Positions 24,587-32,704 of a stretch of DNA of 40,171 nucleotides are shown piece after piece (the stretch's first letter is position 1; every line of letters starts with the position of its first letter). Under the pieces are notes generated by a model. It saw nothing but the letters and a program-made list of their open reading frames with translations, was not told the origin of the DNA and did no database searches. The position numbers and the translations under genes were made by a program. This DNA is from an uncultured Flavonifractor sp. (lineage in GTDB: Bacteria; Bacillota; Clostridia; Oscillospirales; Oscillospiraceae). The stretch spans positions 1 to 40,171 of the forward strand of contig NZ_CALWXV010000021.1 in the NCBI RefSeq assembly GCF_944385615.1. Direction: 5' to 3'.

Positions 24587-24740
24587 GCACCGGGGATTGC
24601 GACCCACGATCCGGCAGGAAGCCGGACAGCGCGGCCAGAGCCGCATCAGGCGCGATCACGACCCCCGGAGCCATTTTTGACTTGTAGGCATACCAGGAAG
24701 GTATCTGTTCCCCTCAGGGGAGCGGATGCCTTCTTTTTTT
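24587..24740 (+). promoter_or_regulatory. Structured leader with terminator before larE: candidate riboswitch/attenuator
   Basis: The leader folds into a likely three-way junction: outer stem 24590-24595 with 24663-24668, continued by ATTGCG (24596-24601) with CGCGAT (24651-24656); hairpin 24610-24615/24621-24626 (AGGAA loop); hairpin 24631-24635/24640-24644 (CAGA loop). After a short U-rich linker comes a second domain closed by GGCAT (24687-24691) and ATGCC (24726-24730), holding hairpins TACC/GGTA and TCCCC/GGGGA, directly followed by TTCTTTTTTT (24731-24740). That is terminator-like and ends just before the larE ribosome-binding site. An aptamer-plus-terminator layout is therefore likely. 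I could not match a known class; the nickel-related genes downstream make a metal or cofactor ligand plausible. Confidence 0.6.
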
Positions 24741-24757
24741 GCAAAAGGAGAACAGAC

Positions 24758-25501
24758 ATGACGTTGGAGCAGTTTTTCCAGGAGGTCCCAAAGGCGGCGC
24801 TGGCCTTTTCCGGCGGGACCGACTCGGCCCTGCTGCTGTGGGCGGCCAAGACCTACGGCTGCCAGCTGCGGGCCTATTACGTCCACACCGCCTTCCAGCC
24901 CGCTTTTGAGCTGGCCGACGCCAAAAAACTGGCGGCAGAGCTGGATATGCCCCTGACGGTGGTGGAAATTGATGTGCTGGCGGTGCCCGAGGCGGCGGCC
25001 AACGGACCCCGGCGGTGCTACTACTGCAAGAAGGCGTTGTTTACCACGCTGCGGGAGCGGGCGGCGGCCGACGGCTACACTGTGCTGCTGGACGGTACCA
25101 ACGCCTCGGACGACGCCGGAGACCGGCCCGGGATGCAGGCCCTCCGGGAACTGGAGGTCCGCTCCCCCCTGCGGGAGTGCGGCATCACCAAGGACCAGGT
25201 GCGGCAGCTGTCCAGAGAGGCGGGGCTGTTTACCTGGAACAAGCCCGCCTACGCCTGTCTGGCTACCCGGGTGCCCACCGGTACCGCCATTACTCGGGAC
25301 AGGCTGGAGAAGGTGGAGCAGGGGGAAGACGCCCTCTTCCAGCTGGGCTTCACCGACTTCCGGGTGCGGCTGCTGGGGGACGCCGCCCGCATCCAGCTGC
25401 CGGCGGACCAGATGGAACGGGCGGTCACTCTGCGGCAGGAGATCACCACAGCCCTGGCGGGGGATTTTTCCACCGTCCTGCTGGATTTACAGGGGAGATA
25501 G
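24758..25501 (+). CDS. larE: LarE, sulfur insertase for the nickel-pincer cofactor
   Basis: LarE adenylates the carboxylates of pyridinium-3,5-biscarboxylate mononucleotide and replaces them by thiocarboxylates on the way to the nickel-pincer nucleotide cofactor of lactate racemase. The 247-residue protein has the PP-loop ATP pyrophosphatase motif FSGGTDS (residues 17-23), RCYYCK (Cys87, Cys90) and AYACLATRVPTG (Cys167). Cys167 sits where the sacrificial cysteine of the Lactiplantibacillus enzyme is expected; three cysteines in this arrangement would also suit the variant that binds a [4Fe-4S] cluster as sulfur carrier, which I think more likely but cannot prove. The ATG at 24758 is 7 bases after AAAAGGAG. 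First gene of larEBC. Confidence 0.93.
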   Translation: MTLEQFFQEVPKAALAFSGGTDSALLLWAAKTYGCQLRAYYVHTAFQPAFELADAKKLAAELDMPLTVVEIDVLAVPEAAANGPRRCYYCKKALFTTLRERAAADGYTVLLDGTNASDDAGDRPGMQALRELEVRSPLRECGITKDQVRQLSREAGLFTWNKPAYACLATRVPTGTAITRDRLEKVEQGEDALFQLGFTDFRVRLLGDAARIQLPADQMERAVTLRQEITTALAGDFSTVLLDLQGR

Positions 25502-25510
25502 GAGGATACC

Positions 25511-26269
25511 ATGGACAACAAGCACGATATTCTGGAGCTGCTGCGGGCGGTATCGGCGGGACACACCACCCCGGAGGACGCTCTGCTGGAATTAAAAACC
25601 CAGCCTTTTGAGGATTTGGGCTATGCCAAGGTGGACTTTCACCGCTCGGTCCGCCAGGGGGCGGCGGAGGTGATCTACGGCGCGGGCAAGACCCCGGAGC
25701 AGATCGCCGGCATCGCCTCCGCCATGGGAGAGCGGGGGTGCAAGAATATCCTCATCACCCGCATGGGGGAGGAGGCCGCCCGCATTGTGGAGCAGTCCGT
25801 TCCCCTGGACTACCGGCCCATCCCCAAGCTGGGCATCGCTTTCCCTGGAGAGCGGGCCTCTCTGGGCCACATCGTGGTGGCCACCGGCGGCACCAGCGAC
25901 ATGCCGGTGGCGGAGGAGGCCGCCCTCACCGCCGAGGTCATGGGCAACCAGGTCACCCGGCTGTACGACGTGGGGGTGGCGGGGCTCCACCGGCTGCTGT
26001 CCAACCTGGACACCATGATGAGCGCCCGGTGCGTCATCGCCGTGGCGGGCATGGAGGGGGCGCTGGCCTCCGTGGTGGGCGGTCTGGTGGACTGCCCGGT
26101 GGTGGCGGTGCCCACCAGCGTGGGCTATGGCGCCAGCTTCGGCGGCCTGTCCGCCCTGCTGGCTATGCTCAACTCCTGCGCCTCGGGGTGCAGTGTGGTC
26201 AACATCGACAACGGGTTCGGGGCCGGGTATCTGGCCAGTATGATCAACCAAATGGAGGGATTACAGTGA
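25511..26269 (+). CDS. larB: LarB, NaAD carboxylase/hydrolase
   Basis: LarB carboxylates nicotinic acid adenine dinucleotide and cleaves its phosphoanhydride, the first step of nickel-pincer cofactor synthesis. The 252-residue product has a short N-terminal helical segment (ILELLRAVSAGHTTPEDALLEL) and a C-terminal PurE/AIR-carboxylase-like domain (HIVVATGGTSDMPVAEEAALTAEVMG through VAVPTSVGYGASFGGLSALLAML), as in known LarB. GGAGG lies 6 bases before the ATG. The stop overlaps the GTG start of larC by 4 bases. Confidence 0.94.
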   Translation: MDNKHDILELLRAVSAGHTTPEDALLELKTQPFEDLGYAKVDFHRSVRQGAAEVIYGAGKTPEQIAGIASAMGERGCKNILITRMGEEAARIVEQSVPLDYRPIPKLGIAFPGERASLGHIVVATGGTSDMPVAEEAALTAEVMGNQVTRLYDVGVAGLHRLLSNLDTMMSARCVIAVAGMEGALASVVGGLVDCPVVAVPTSVGYGASFGGLSALLAMLNSCASGCSVVNIDNGFGAGYLASMINQMEGLQ

Positions 26270-27537
26270 AAACACTTTATATTGAGTGCAATATGGGGGC
26301 AGCGGGGGATATGCTCATGTCCGCCCTGTACGAGCTGCTGGAGGATAAGCAGGGATTTCTGGACACCATGAACGGCCTGGGCCTGCCCGGCGTCCGGGTG
26401 GAGGCGGCCCCCGCCGTCACCAGCGGCATCGCCGGGACCCACATGAAGGTCACCGTCCACGGGGAGGAGGAGGATGAACACCTCCACCACCATGAGCATG
26501 ACCATGGGCACCACCACGACCACGACCATCCCCACGACCACGAGCACCATCATCACCACGATCATCCCCACGACCACGAGCACCATCATCACCACCACGC
26601 CACCCCCGGCCACATCGCCGGACTGATCGACCACCTGCCCCTGCCGGAGGAGGTGCGGACCCACGCCAAGGGGGTGTATGACGCCATCGCCCAGGCCGAG
26701 GCCAAGGCCCACGGCTGCCCGGTGGGTGAGGTCCACTATCATGAGGTGGGGGCCCTGGATGCAGTGGCCGACGTAGCGGGCGTGTGCTACGCCCTCTATC
26801 TGCTGAAGCCGGAGAAAATCGTGGTGTCCCCCATCCATGTGGGCAGCGGCACCGTGAAATGCGCCCACGGCATCATGCCGGTGCCCGCCCCCGCCACCGC
26901 GGCCCTGCTGGCAGGGGTGCCCACCTATGGCGGACAGGTGCAGGGGGAGCTGTGTACCCCCACCGGGGCCGCCCTGCTGGCCCACTTTGCCCAGTCCTTT
27001 GGCCCCATGCCGGTGCTGAGCGTGGAGAAAGTGGGCTACGGCGTGGGCACCCGGCAGTTTGAACAGGCCAACTGTGTCCGGGCCTTCTGGGGCGAGAGCC
27101 AGGAGGGCGGCAACGGTGAGATCGTGGAGCTGGTGTGCAACATCGACGACATGACCGGTGAGGCCCTGGCCTTTGCCGCGGAGCGGTTACTGGCAGCGGG
27201 GGCTCTGGACGTGTACACCACACCCGGCACCATGAAGAAGGGCCGCCCCGGTCAGGTGCTCACCGTGCTGTGTGAGCCTGGAATGGAGCAGAATCTGGCT
27301 CAGGCCATCCTGTGCCACACCACCACCAACGGCCTGCGGGTGCGCCGGTGTGAGAAGTACTTCCTCACCCCCGGCAGCAAGACGGTGGAGACCCCCTGGG
27401 GCGCCGTGGGCGTCAAAACGGCGGAGGGGTTTGGGGTATACCACGCCAAGCCAGAGTATGAGGACGCCGCCGCCCTGGCCCGGTCCCACGGTCTGCCCCT
27501 GTCTGCTGTGCTGGACGAAGTACGTAAGCGCCTGTAA
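26266..27537 (+). CDS. larC: LarC, nickel insertase (single uninterrupted frame)
   Basis: LarC inserts nickel into the dithiolated precursor in a CTP-dependent step. The 423-residue protein starts at a GTG (26266, GTGA overlap with larB, GGAGGG upstream). The N-terminal part has ECNMGAAGDMLMSALYEL; residues about 72-116 are an extreme His/Asp/Glu-rich stretch; then HYHEVGALDAVADVAGVCYAL, VGSGTVKCAHGIMPVPAPAT, and the C-terminal catalytic part (NIDDMTGEALAFAAERLLAAGALDVYTTPGTMKKGRPG). In lactobacilli larC is split into larC1/larC2 joined by programmed frameshifting; here it is one frame. The His-rich segment likely stores or delivers nickel. Confidence 0.94.
   Translation: MKTLYIECNMGAAGDMLMSALYELLEDKQGFLDTMNGLGLPGVRVEAAPAVTSGIAGTHMKVTVHGEEEDEHLHHHEHDHGHHHDHDHPHDHEHHHHHDHPHDHEHHHHHHATPGHIAGLIDHLPLPEEVRTHAKGVYDAIAQAEAKAHGCPVGEVHYHEVGALDAVADVAGVCYALYLLKPEKIVVSPIHVGSGTVKCAHGIMPVPAPATAALLAGVPTYGGQVQGELCTPTGAALLAHFAQSFGPMPVLSVEKVGYGVGTRQFEQANCVRAFWGESQEGGNGEIVELVCNIDDMTGEALAFAAERLLAAGALDVYTTPGTMKKGRPGQVLTVLCEPGMEQNLAQAILCHTTTNGLRVRRCEKYFLTPGSKTVETPWGAVGVKTAEGFGVYHAKPEYEDAAALARSHGLPLSAVLDEVRKRL
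26524..26595 (+). repeat. 36-bp tandem duplication in the His-rich part of larC
   Basis: Positions 26524-26559 and 26560-26595 are identical except for one C/T at the third base. Each unit encodes DHPHDHEHHHHH, so the duplication exactly doubles a metal-binding block in frame. Confidence 0.9.
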
Positions 27538-27548
27538 GGGAGGAACCC

Positions 27549-29123
27549 ATGAAACGAATCTTTGCTCTGCTGCTGTCCCTGGCCCTGACCGCCGGACTGC
27601 TGGCCGGGTGCGGCGATCAGGAGAATACCGCCGCCACCCCCACCCCGGCAGCGGACAAGGACAGTGTGGTCATCGCCATGGGCCCTACCTCCGAGCCCGA
27701 AGCCGGGTTTGACCCCGCCTATGGCTGGGGGGCCGGGGAGCACGTCCACGAACCTCTCATCCAGTCCACCCTCACCGTCACCAACACCGATCTGACCATC
27801 GGCTATGATCTGGCAACCGATATCCAGGCCAGCGATGATGGCCTTACCTGGACGGTCAAGATCCGGGACGATGTGAAATTTACCGATGGCCAGCCCCTCA
27901 CCGCCTCCGACGTGGCCTTTACCTACAACACCGTCAAGGCGGCCAGCTCGGTCAACGACTTCACCATGCTGGACTACGCCGAGGCCACCGACAACACCAC
28001 CGTGGTCTTTCACATGGTCACCCCCTTCTCCATCTGGCCCTACACCATGGCTATTGTGGGCATTGTGCCCGAGCACGCCTATGACGCTGCCACCTATGGC
28101 TCCAATCCCATCGGCTCGGGGCGGTACATCCTCAAGCAGTGGGACAAGGGCCAGCAGGTAATTCTGGAGGCCAATCCGGACTACTACGGGGAGGCCCCCA
28201 AGCTCAAGCAGGTGACCATCCTCTTTATGGAGGAGGACGCCGCCTTCCTGGCGGTCCAGGCCGGGCAGGTGGATCTGGCCTATACCTCCGCCACCTATTC
28301 CGACCAAAACCCCGCCGGGTACAGCCTGGCAGCCTATGACAGCGTGGACAACCGGGGCTTCAACCTGCCGGTCATCGAAGGCACCCTTACCGGCGATGTG
28401 CTGGTGCGCCGGGCCATCAACATTGGAGTGGACCGGCAGGAGATGATTGACAACGTGCTCAATGGCTACGGCATCCCGGCTTACAGCGTGTGCGACCAGA
28501 TGCCCTGGTACAACCCGGCCTCTCAGGTGGATTATGACCCAGAGGGGGCCGCCGCCCTGCTGGATGAGGCGGGGTGGACCATGGGGTCTGACGGCGTCCG
28601 GGAGAAGGATGGGGTAAAGGCTGAGCTGAATCTGCTCTACCCCACCAGCGACTCGGTGCGGCAGGCATTGTGTGCCGACTTTGCCAACCAGCTGGGAGAA
28701 TTGGGTATCTCCTGCACTATGGAAGGAGTGGGCTGGGATACCGCCTATGACCGGGCCCAGACCGAGCCTCTCATCTGGGGCTGGGGAGCCCACACTCCCA
28801 TGGAGCTGTACAACATCTATCACACCATCGGGGACACCGGCACTGCTCAGTATTCCCCCTACGCCAATGCCACTGTGGACGCCTACATGGACCAGGCTCT
28901 CCAATGCTCCGATCTGGAGGAGTCCTATGAGCTGTGGCAGAAGGCCCAGTGGGACGGCGCCACCGGCGTGACCCAGGAGGGGGATATCCCCTGGGTGTGG
29001 CTGGTAAACGTGAGCCACCTGTACTGGGTGAAAGATGGCCTCCAGGTGGCAGAGCAGAAGATCCACCCCCACGGCCACGGCTGGTCCATCGTCAACAACG
29101 TGGACCAGTGGAGCTGGGAGTAA
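27549..29123 (+). CDS. Nickel/peptide ABC transporter substrate-binding lipoprotein
   Basis: A 524-residue family-5 solute-binding protein (NikA/OppA/DppA type). The N-terminus is a lipoprotein signal with lipobox LLAGC, followed by an acidic/proline linker. Family marks include GLTWTVKIRDDVKFTDGQPLTASDVAFTYN, the IGSGRYILKQW block and AINIGVDRQEMIDNVLNGYG. The C-terminal end is His/Trp-rich (HPHGHGW). Such proteins bind peptides or nickel complexes; directly following larEBC with only 11 bases between, nickel (as a chelate) is the likely cargo. AAGGGAGG precedes the ATG. First gene of a complete five-gene importer. Confidence 0.85.
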   Translation: MKRIFALLLSLALTAGLLAGCGDQENTAATPTPAADKDSVVIAMGPTSEPEAGFDPAYGWGAGEHVHEPLIQSTLTVTNTDLTIGYDLATDIQASDDGLTWTVKIRDDVKFTDGQPLTASDVAFTYNTVKAASSVNDFTMLDYAEATDNTTVVFHMVTPFSIWPYTMAIVGIVPEHAYDAATYGSNPIGSGRYILKQWDKGQQVILEANPDYYGEAPKLKQVTILFMEEDAAFLAVQAGQVDLAYTSATYSDQNPAGYSLAAYDSVDNRGFNLPVIEGTLTGDVLVRRAINIGVDRQEMIDNVLNGYGIPAYSVCDQMPWYNPASQVDYDPEGAAALLDEAGWTMGSDGVREKDGVKAELNLLYPTSDSVRQALCADFANQLGELGISCTMEGVGWDTAYDRAQTEPLIWGWGAHTPMELYNIYHTIGDTGTAQYSPYANATVDAYMDQALQCSDLEESYELWQKAQWDGATGVTQEGDIPWVWLVNVSHLYWVKDGLQVAEQKIHPHGHGWSIVNNVDQWSWE

Positions 29124-29196
29124 GATCTGCCGCCGCGTGAAACAAAGCTCCCGCCGGAACCACCCTGCCCCATTCCAACGGAAAGAAGGAATTGTC

Positions 29197-30189
29197 TTGA
29201 AGCACCGCCTGCTGTTTACGGGCAAAAAACTCATCCGCATGGTTTTGCTGCTGCTGGGGGTCAGTCTGGCAGCCTTCCTGCTCATGTCCGCCTCCCCTCT
29301 GGACCCGTTGCAGACCAATGTGGGCCAGGCCGCCCTGGGCACCATGAGCCAGGAGCAGATCGCCAAGCTGGAGGACTACTGGGGGGTCAATACCCCGCCG
29401 GCGGAGCGCTACCTGGGCTGGCTGGGGGACTTTGTCCGGGGGGACATGGGCACTTCCCTGCTCTACCGCCAGCCGGTGAGCACCGTCATCGGCCAGCGGC
29501 TGCAAAACTCTTTGTGGCTCATGGCCTTTGCCTGGGTCATCTCCGGGGTGCTGGGGCTGACGCTGGGCGTCATTGCCGGGGCCAACCGGGGCAGGCTGGC
29601 GGACAAGCTCATCCGGGGCTACTGCCTGCTCATCTCCTCCACCCCCGCTTTCTGGCTGGCCCTGCTGCTGCTGGTGATCTTCTCGGTGTGGCTGGGGCTG
29701 TTCCCCATCGGTCTTTCGGTGCCCATTGGGGCGGACGCATCCTCCGTCACCCTGGCAGACCGGCTCTACCACGCCTTCCTCCCCGCTCTCACCCTCAGCA
29801 TCACCGGGGTGGCCAATATCACCATGCACACCCGGGAGAAAATGGCCGACATCATGGAGAGCGACTATGTGCTCTTCGCCCGGGCCGGGGGGGAGTCGGC
29901 GCCATCCATCGTTCTGCGCCACGGCCTGCGCAACGTGGCCCTGCCCGCCATCACCCTGCAATTTGCCTCTATCATTGAGATCTTCGGCGGCTCGGTGCTG
30001 GTGGAGCAGGTGTTCTCCTATCCCGGCCTGGGTCAGGCCGCCGTCAGCGCCGGTCTGGGGTCCGACCTGCCCCTGCTGCTGGGCATCACGGTGGTGAGCG
30101 CCGCCATCGTCTTTGGCGGCAACCTGATTGCCGATCTGCTGTACGGCGTGGTAGATCCCAAGATCAGAAGGGGGGCGGCCAAAAGATGA
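29197..30189 (+). CDS. ABC transporter permease (NikB/DppB type)
   Basis: A 330-residue permease with about six helices: an N-terminal helix (IRMVLLLLGVSLAAFLLMSASPLDPL, typical of the OppB/NikB family), and the binding-protein-dependent transport domain with the EAA-like loop around FARAGGESAPSIVLRHGLRNVALPAITL. The start is a TTG at 29197, 6 bases after AAGGA; no ATG or GTG fits as well, and the longer frame upstream runs through the intergenic stretch. It overlaps the second permease by ATGA. Confidence 0.88.
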   Translation: MKHRLLFTGKKLIRMVLLLLGVSLAAFLLMSASPLDPLQTNVGQAALGTMSQEQIAKLEDYWGVNTPPAERYLGWLGDFVRGDMGTSLLYRQPVSTVIGQRLQNSLWLMAFAWVISGVLGLTLGVIAGANRGRLADKLIRGYCLLISSTPAFWLALLLLVIFSVWLGLFPIGLSVPIGADASSVTLADRLYHAFLPALTLSITGVANITMHTREKMADIMESDYVLFARAGGESAPSIVLRHGLRNVALPAITLQFASIIEIFGGSVLVEQVFSYPGLGQAAVSAGLGSDLPLLLGITVVSAAIVFGGNLIADLLYGVVDPKIRRGAAKR

Positions 30190-31010
30190 AAGCCTGGAAC
30201 GGGCGGAAAAACGCCCTCTTTCTGCTGGCCGCCGCCGCCCTGGTGCTGTGCGCCGTGGCAGTGGCCGGGGGCCTGCTGGGAGAGCAGGCTATGGTCACCG
30301 ACTTTACCCGGAAAAATCTGGCCCCCTGCGGGCAATTCCTCTTCGGCACCGACTGGATGGGGCGGGATATGCTCTCCCGCACCCTGACCGGCCTGTCCCT
30401 CAGCATCCGCATCGGCCTGCTCACCGCTGCCGTCAGCGCCATCATTGCCCTGGCCTTGGGCGTGGCCTCCGCCGTATGTGGCGGGTGGGTGGACGGGGTC
30501 ATCTCCTGGTGTATTGACCTGGTGATGGGCATTCCCCACATTCTGCTGGTGATGCTCATCTCTCTGGCCTTTGGCAAGGACTTTGTAGGGGTGGTGGCCG
30601 GTGTGGCCCTCAGCCACTGGCCCTCTCTGGCCCGTGTCATCCGGGGGGAGGTGCTCCAGCTGCGGGGGGCGGTATATGTCCGCACGGCGGAAAAGCTGGG
30701 GGTGCCCCGGCTGGCCATCGTCCGGCGGCACCTGCTGCCCCACCTGCTGCCCCAGTTTCTCACCGGTCTGGTGCTCCAGTTCCCCCACGCCATCCTCCAT
30801 GAGGCCAGCGTCACCTTCCTGGGCTTCGGCCTGTCCCCGGAACAGCCTGCCATCGGGGTCATCCTGTCGGAGAGCATGAGCTACCTCACCACCGGAAAGT
30901 GGTGGCTTGCGGTGTTCCCCGGCCTAAGCCTGGTACTCATCGTGATGCTCTTTGCCGCCATGGGGGAACAGCTCCGTCGCCTGCTGGACCCGGCCAGCGT
31001 GCACGCCTGA
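30186..31010 (+). CDS. ABC transporter permease (NikC/DppC type)
   Basis: A 274-residue permease with about six helices. The N-terminus has one helix and the FGTDWMGRDMLSRTLTG segment found in OppC/DppC/NikC proteins; the EAA loop is VRTAEKLGVPRLAIVRRHLLPHLLP. It pairs with the preceding permease to form the pore of the importer. Start overlaps the previous stop (ATGA). Confidence 0.9.
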   Translation: MKAWNGRKNALFLLAAAALVLCAVAVAGGLLGEQAMVTDFTRKNLAPCGQFLFGTDWMGRDMLSRTLTGLSLSIRIGLLTAAVSAIIALALGVASAVCGGWVDGVISWCIDLVMGIPHILLVMLISLAFGKDFVGVVAGVALSHWPSLARVIRGEVLQLRGAVYVRTAEKLGVPRLAIVRRHLLPHLLPQFLTGLVLQFPHAILHEASVTFLGFGLSPEQPAIGVILSESMSYLTTGKWWLAVFPGLSLVLIVMLFAAMGEQLRRLLDPASVHA

Positions 31011-31022
31011 GGAGGAATGGAT

Positions 31023-31952
31023 ATGGAACCGATTTTACAAGTGAAGGACCTGTCCATCTCCTTCACCCAGTACGGACGGGGCACCCGGCAGGTGCTGCTG
31101 CCAGTCATTCAGGATTTGTCCCTTACCATTCGCCCCGGACAGGTGGTGGCGGTGGTGGGGTCCAGCGGCTCAGGCAAGAGCCTGCTGGCCCACGGCATCC
31201 TGGGCATTCTGCCCTACAACAGCCACATGGCGGGGGAGATCACCTTTTTGGGCCAGCCCCTCACCCCCAAGCGGGCGGAGGCCGTCCGGGGAACAGAGAT
31301 CGTGCTGGTGCCCCAGGGGGTGACCTACCTGGACCCGCTGATGAAGGTGGGCCCCCAGATCCGCAAGGGGCGGCGGGACCAGAAGGCCCGGCAGGCCAGC
31401 CGCACCGCGCTGAAGCGGTATGGTCTGGGGGAGGAAGTGGAATCCCTTTACCCCTTTGAACTGTCCGGCGGCATGGCCCGGCGGGTGCTCATCGCCACAG
31501 CAGCGGCCGAGACCCCCAAGCTGGTCATCGCCGACGAGCCCACCCCCGGTCTGGACGCCCGATCAGCTCAGCGGGTGCTGGGCCATTTCCGGGAGCTGGC
31601 CGACGGAGGGGCAGGGGTGCTCCTCATCACCCACGATTTGGAGCTGGCCCTCACCATTGCCGACCGGGTGGCGGTGTTTTACGCCGGGGAGACGGTGGAG
31701 GAGGCCGATGCCGCCGACTTTACGGCGGGCAAGCTGCGCCACCCCTATACCCGGGCCCTGTGGAACGCCCTGCCTCAGAACGGCTTTGTGCCCATTCCTG
31801 GGGCCCAGCCCGGCCCAGGGGAGGTAGGGAAAGGCTGTCCCTTCGCGCCTCGCTGTCCCAAACAGCGGCCTGAGTGCCTGTCACCGGTATCCTATCGGGA
31901 ATTGGAGGGTGGGCTGGTGCGCTGCCTGTACCCGGAAGGAGAGATGGTATGA
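31023..31952 (+). CDS. ABC transporter ATPase (NikD/DppD type)
   Basis: A 309-residue ATPase with Walker A GSSGSGKSLLAHGIL, Q-loop VLVPQGVTYLDPLMKVG, signature LSGGMARRVLIA, Walker B LVIADEPTPGLD and H-loop ITHD. The C-terminal oligopeptide/dipeptide (HPY) extension with GCPFAPRCPKQRPEC gives four clustered cysteines; in this family the region can carry an Fe-S cluster. The ATG at 31023 is 7 bases after AGGAGG; an ATG six bases upstream is too near. Overlaps the next gene by ATGA. Confidence 0.9.
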   Translation: MEPILQVKDLSISFTQYGRGTRQVLLPVIQDLSLTIRPGQVVAVVGSSGSGKSLLAHGILGILPYNSHMAGEITFLGQPLTPKRAEAVRGTEIVLVPQGVTYLDPLMKVGPQIRKGRRDQKARQASRTALKRYGLGEEVESLYPFELSGGMARRVLIATAAAETPKLVIADEPTPGLDARSAQRVLGHFRELADGGAGVLLITHDLELALTIADRVAVFYAGETVEEADAADFTAGKLRHPYTRALWNALPQNGFVPIPGAQPGPGEVGKGCPFAPRCPKQRPECLSPVSYRELEGGLVRCLYPEGEMV

Positions 31953-32557
31953 GTCTGGAAGCCAAACAACTGACCTTCGGCTATCGGGGAAAAAACCGGA
32001 AACGGGTGCTGGAGTCGGTGGACCTGACGGTGGCCCACGGAGAGCGCCTAGGACTGGCAGGCCCCAGCGGCCGGGGCAAAACCACCCTGTGCAAGCTGCT
32101 GTCGGGGTTTGAGGCTCCGGATGGAGGGACGGTTCTGGTGGACGGTAAACCCTTACGGGACTACCGGGGTATCTGCCCAGTGCAGATGATCTGGCAGCAC
32201 CCGGAGACAGCGGTGGACCCGCTGATGAAGCTGGGGGACACCCTGCGGGAAGGGGGACCGGTGGAGGAGGAGCTGCTGGAGGCCCTCCACATCCAGCCCG
32301 CCTGGCTGGAGCGCTACCCCGCCGAGCTGTCCGGGGGAGAGCTCCAGCGGTTCTGCATCGCCCGGGCTCTGCGGCCTGGGGTCCAGTATCTGCTGTGCGA
32401 CGAGATCACTGCCATGCTGGACCTCATCACCCAGGCCCAGATCTGGACCTTCCTATTGGAGCAGGTGGAGCGGCGCGACTTGGGGCTGGTCATTGTCAGC
32501 CACAACGCCCCACTGTTGGAGCGGCTGTGTACCCGTATCCAGGACCTGGACAAATAA
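31949..32557 (+). CDS. Short ABC transporter ATPase (NikE/DppF type)
   Basis: A 202-residue ATPase completing the importer. Walker A is GPSGRGKTTLCKLL and the signature ELSGGELQRFCIARAL. The Walker B region reads YLLCDEITAMLD instead of the usual DEPTSALD, still with the catalytic Glu. The H-loop is IVSHN. It ends right after the H-loop segment and lacks the C-terminal HPY extension, about 50-60 residues shorter than typical NikE/OppF. The partner ATPase keeps the extension, so the pair is asymmetric. AAGGAGAG precedes the ATG; a terminator follows about 100 bases later. Confidence 0.87.
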   Translation: MSLEAKQLTFGYRGKNRKRVLESVDLTVAHGERLGLAGPSGRGKTTLCKLLSGFEAPDGGTVLVDGKPLRDYRGICPVQMIWQHPETAVDPLMKLGDTLREGGPVEEELLEALHIQPAWLERYPAELSGGELQRFCIARALRPGVQYLLCDEITAMLDLITQAQIWTFLLEQVERRDLGLVIVSHNAPLLERLCTRIQDLDK

Positions 32558-32599
32558 CCTCTGACAAAGAAATCGCGCAGCGTTCCGCCGCGCACATCT

Positions 32600-32652
32600 C
32601 CTCGAAAAAATGCTTGCATTTTTGAAAAGCGTGTCGAGGTTTCTTGACACGC
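32600..32652. other. Nested inverted repeats behind the lar-nik operon
   Basis: CCTCGA (32600-32605) and TCGAGG (32634-32639) enclose AAAAATGC-TT-GCATTTTT (32606-32623). The overlapping pair GCGTGTC (32629-32635) and GACACGC (32646-32652) offers an alternative fold. They lie between the nikE-like stop and the terminator; I see no gene. Confidence 0.5.
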
Positions 32653-32654
32653 AG

Positions 32655-32691
32655 ACGGACCGGCAGGTGATGCCTGCCGGTCCGTGTTTTT
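32655..32691 (+). terminator. Terminator of the lar-nik operon
   Basis: A perfect 13-bp stem (32655-32667 with 32673-32685, loop TGATG) followed by GTTTTTG. It lies between the convergent end of hcp and the importer genes. Confidence 0.85.
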
Positions 32692-32704
32692 GTGGGCAAT
32701 ATAT

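Noticed and set aside
24600-24660. Bacterial small SRP RNA or known NiCo riboswitch in the larE leader
   Set aside because: GGAAG and ACAGC resemble fragments of such RNAs, but the symmetric and asymmetric loops of SRP RNA are absent and I could not lay out the four-helix NiCo junction.
29124-29196. N-terminal extension of the nikB-type permease into the intergenic stretch
   Set aside because: The frame is open, but the translation there is basic and unlike any permease, and a TTG with AAGGA six bases upstream gives the expected N-terminus.
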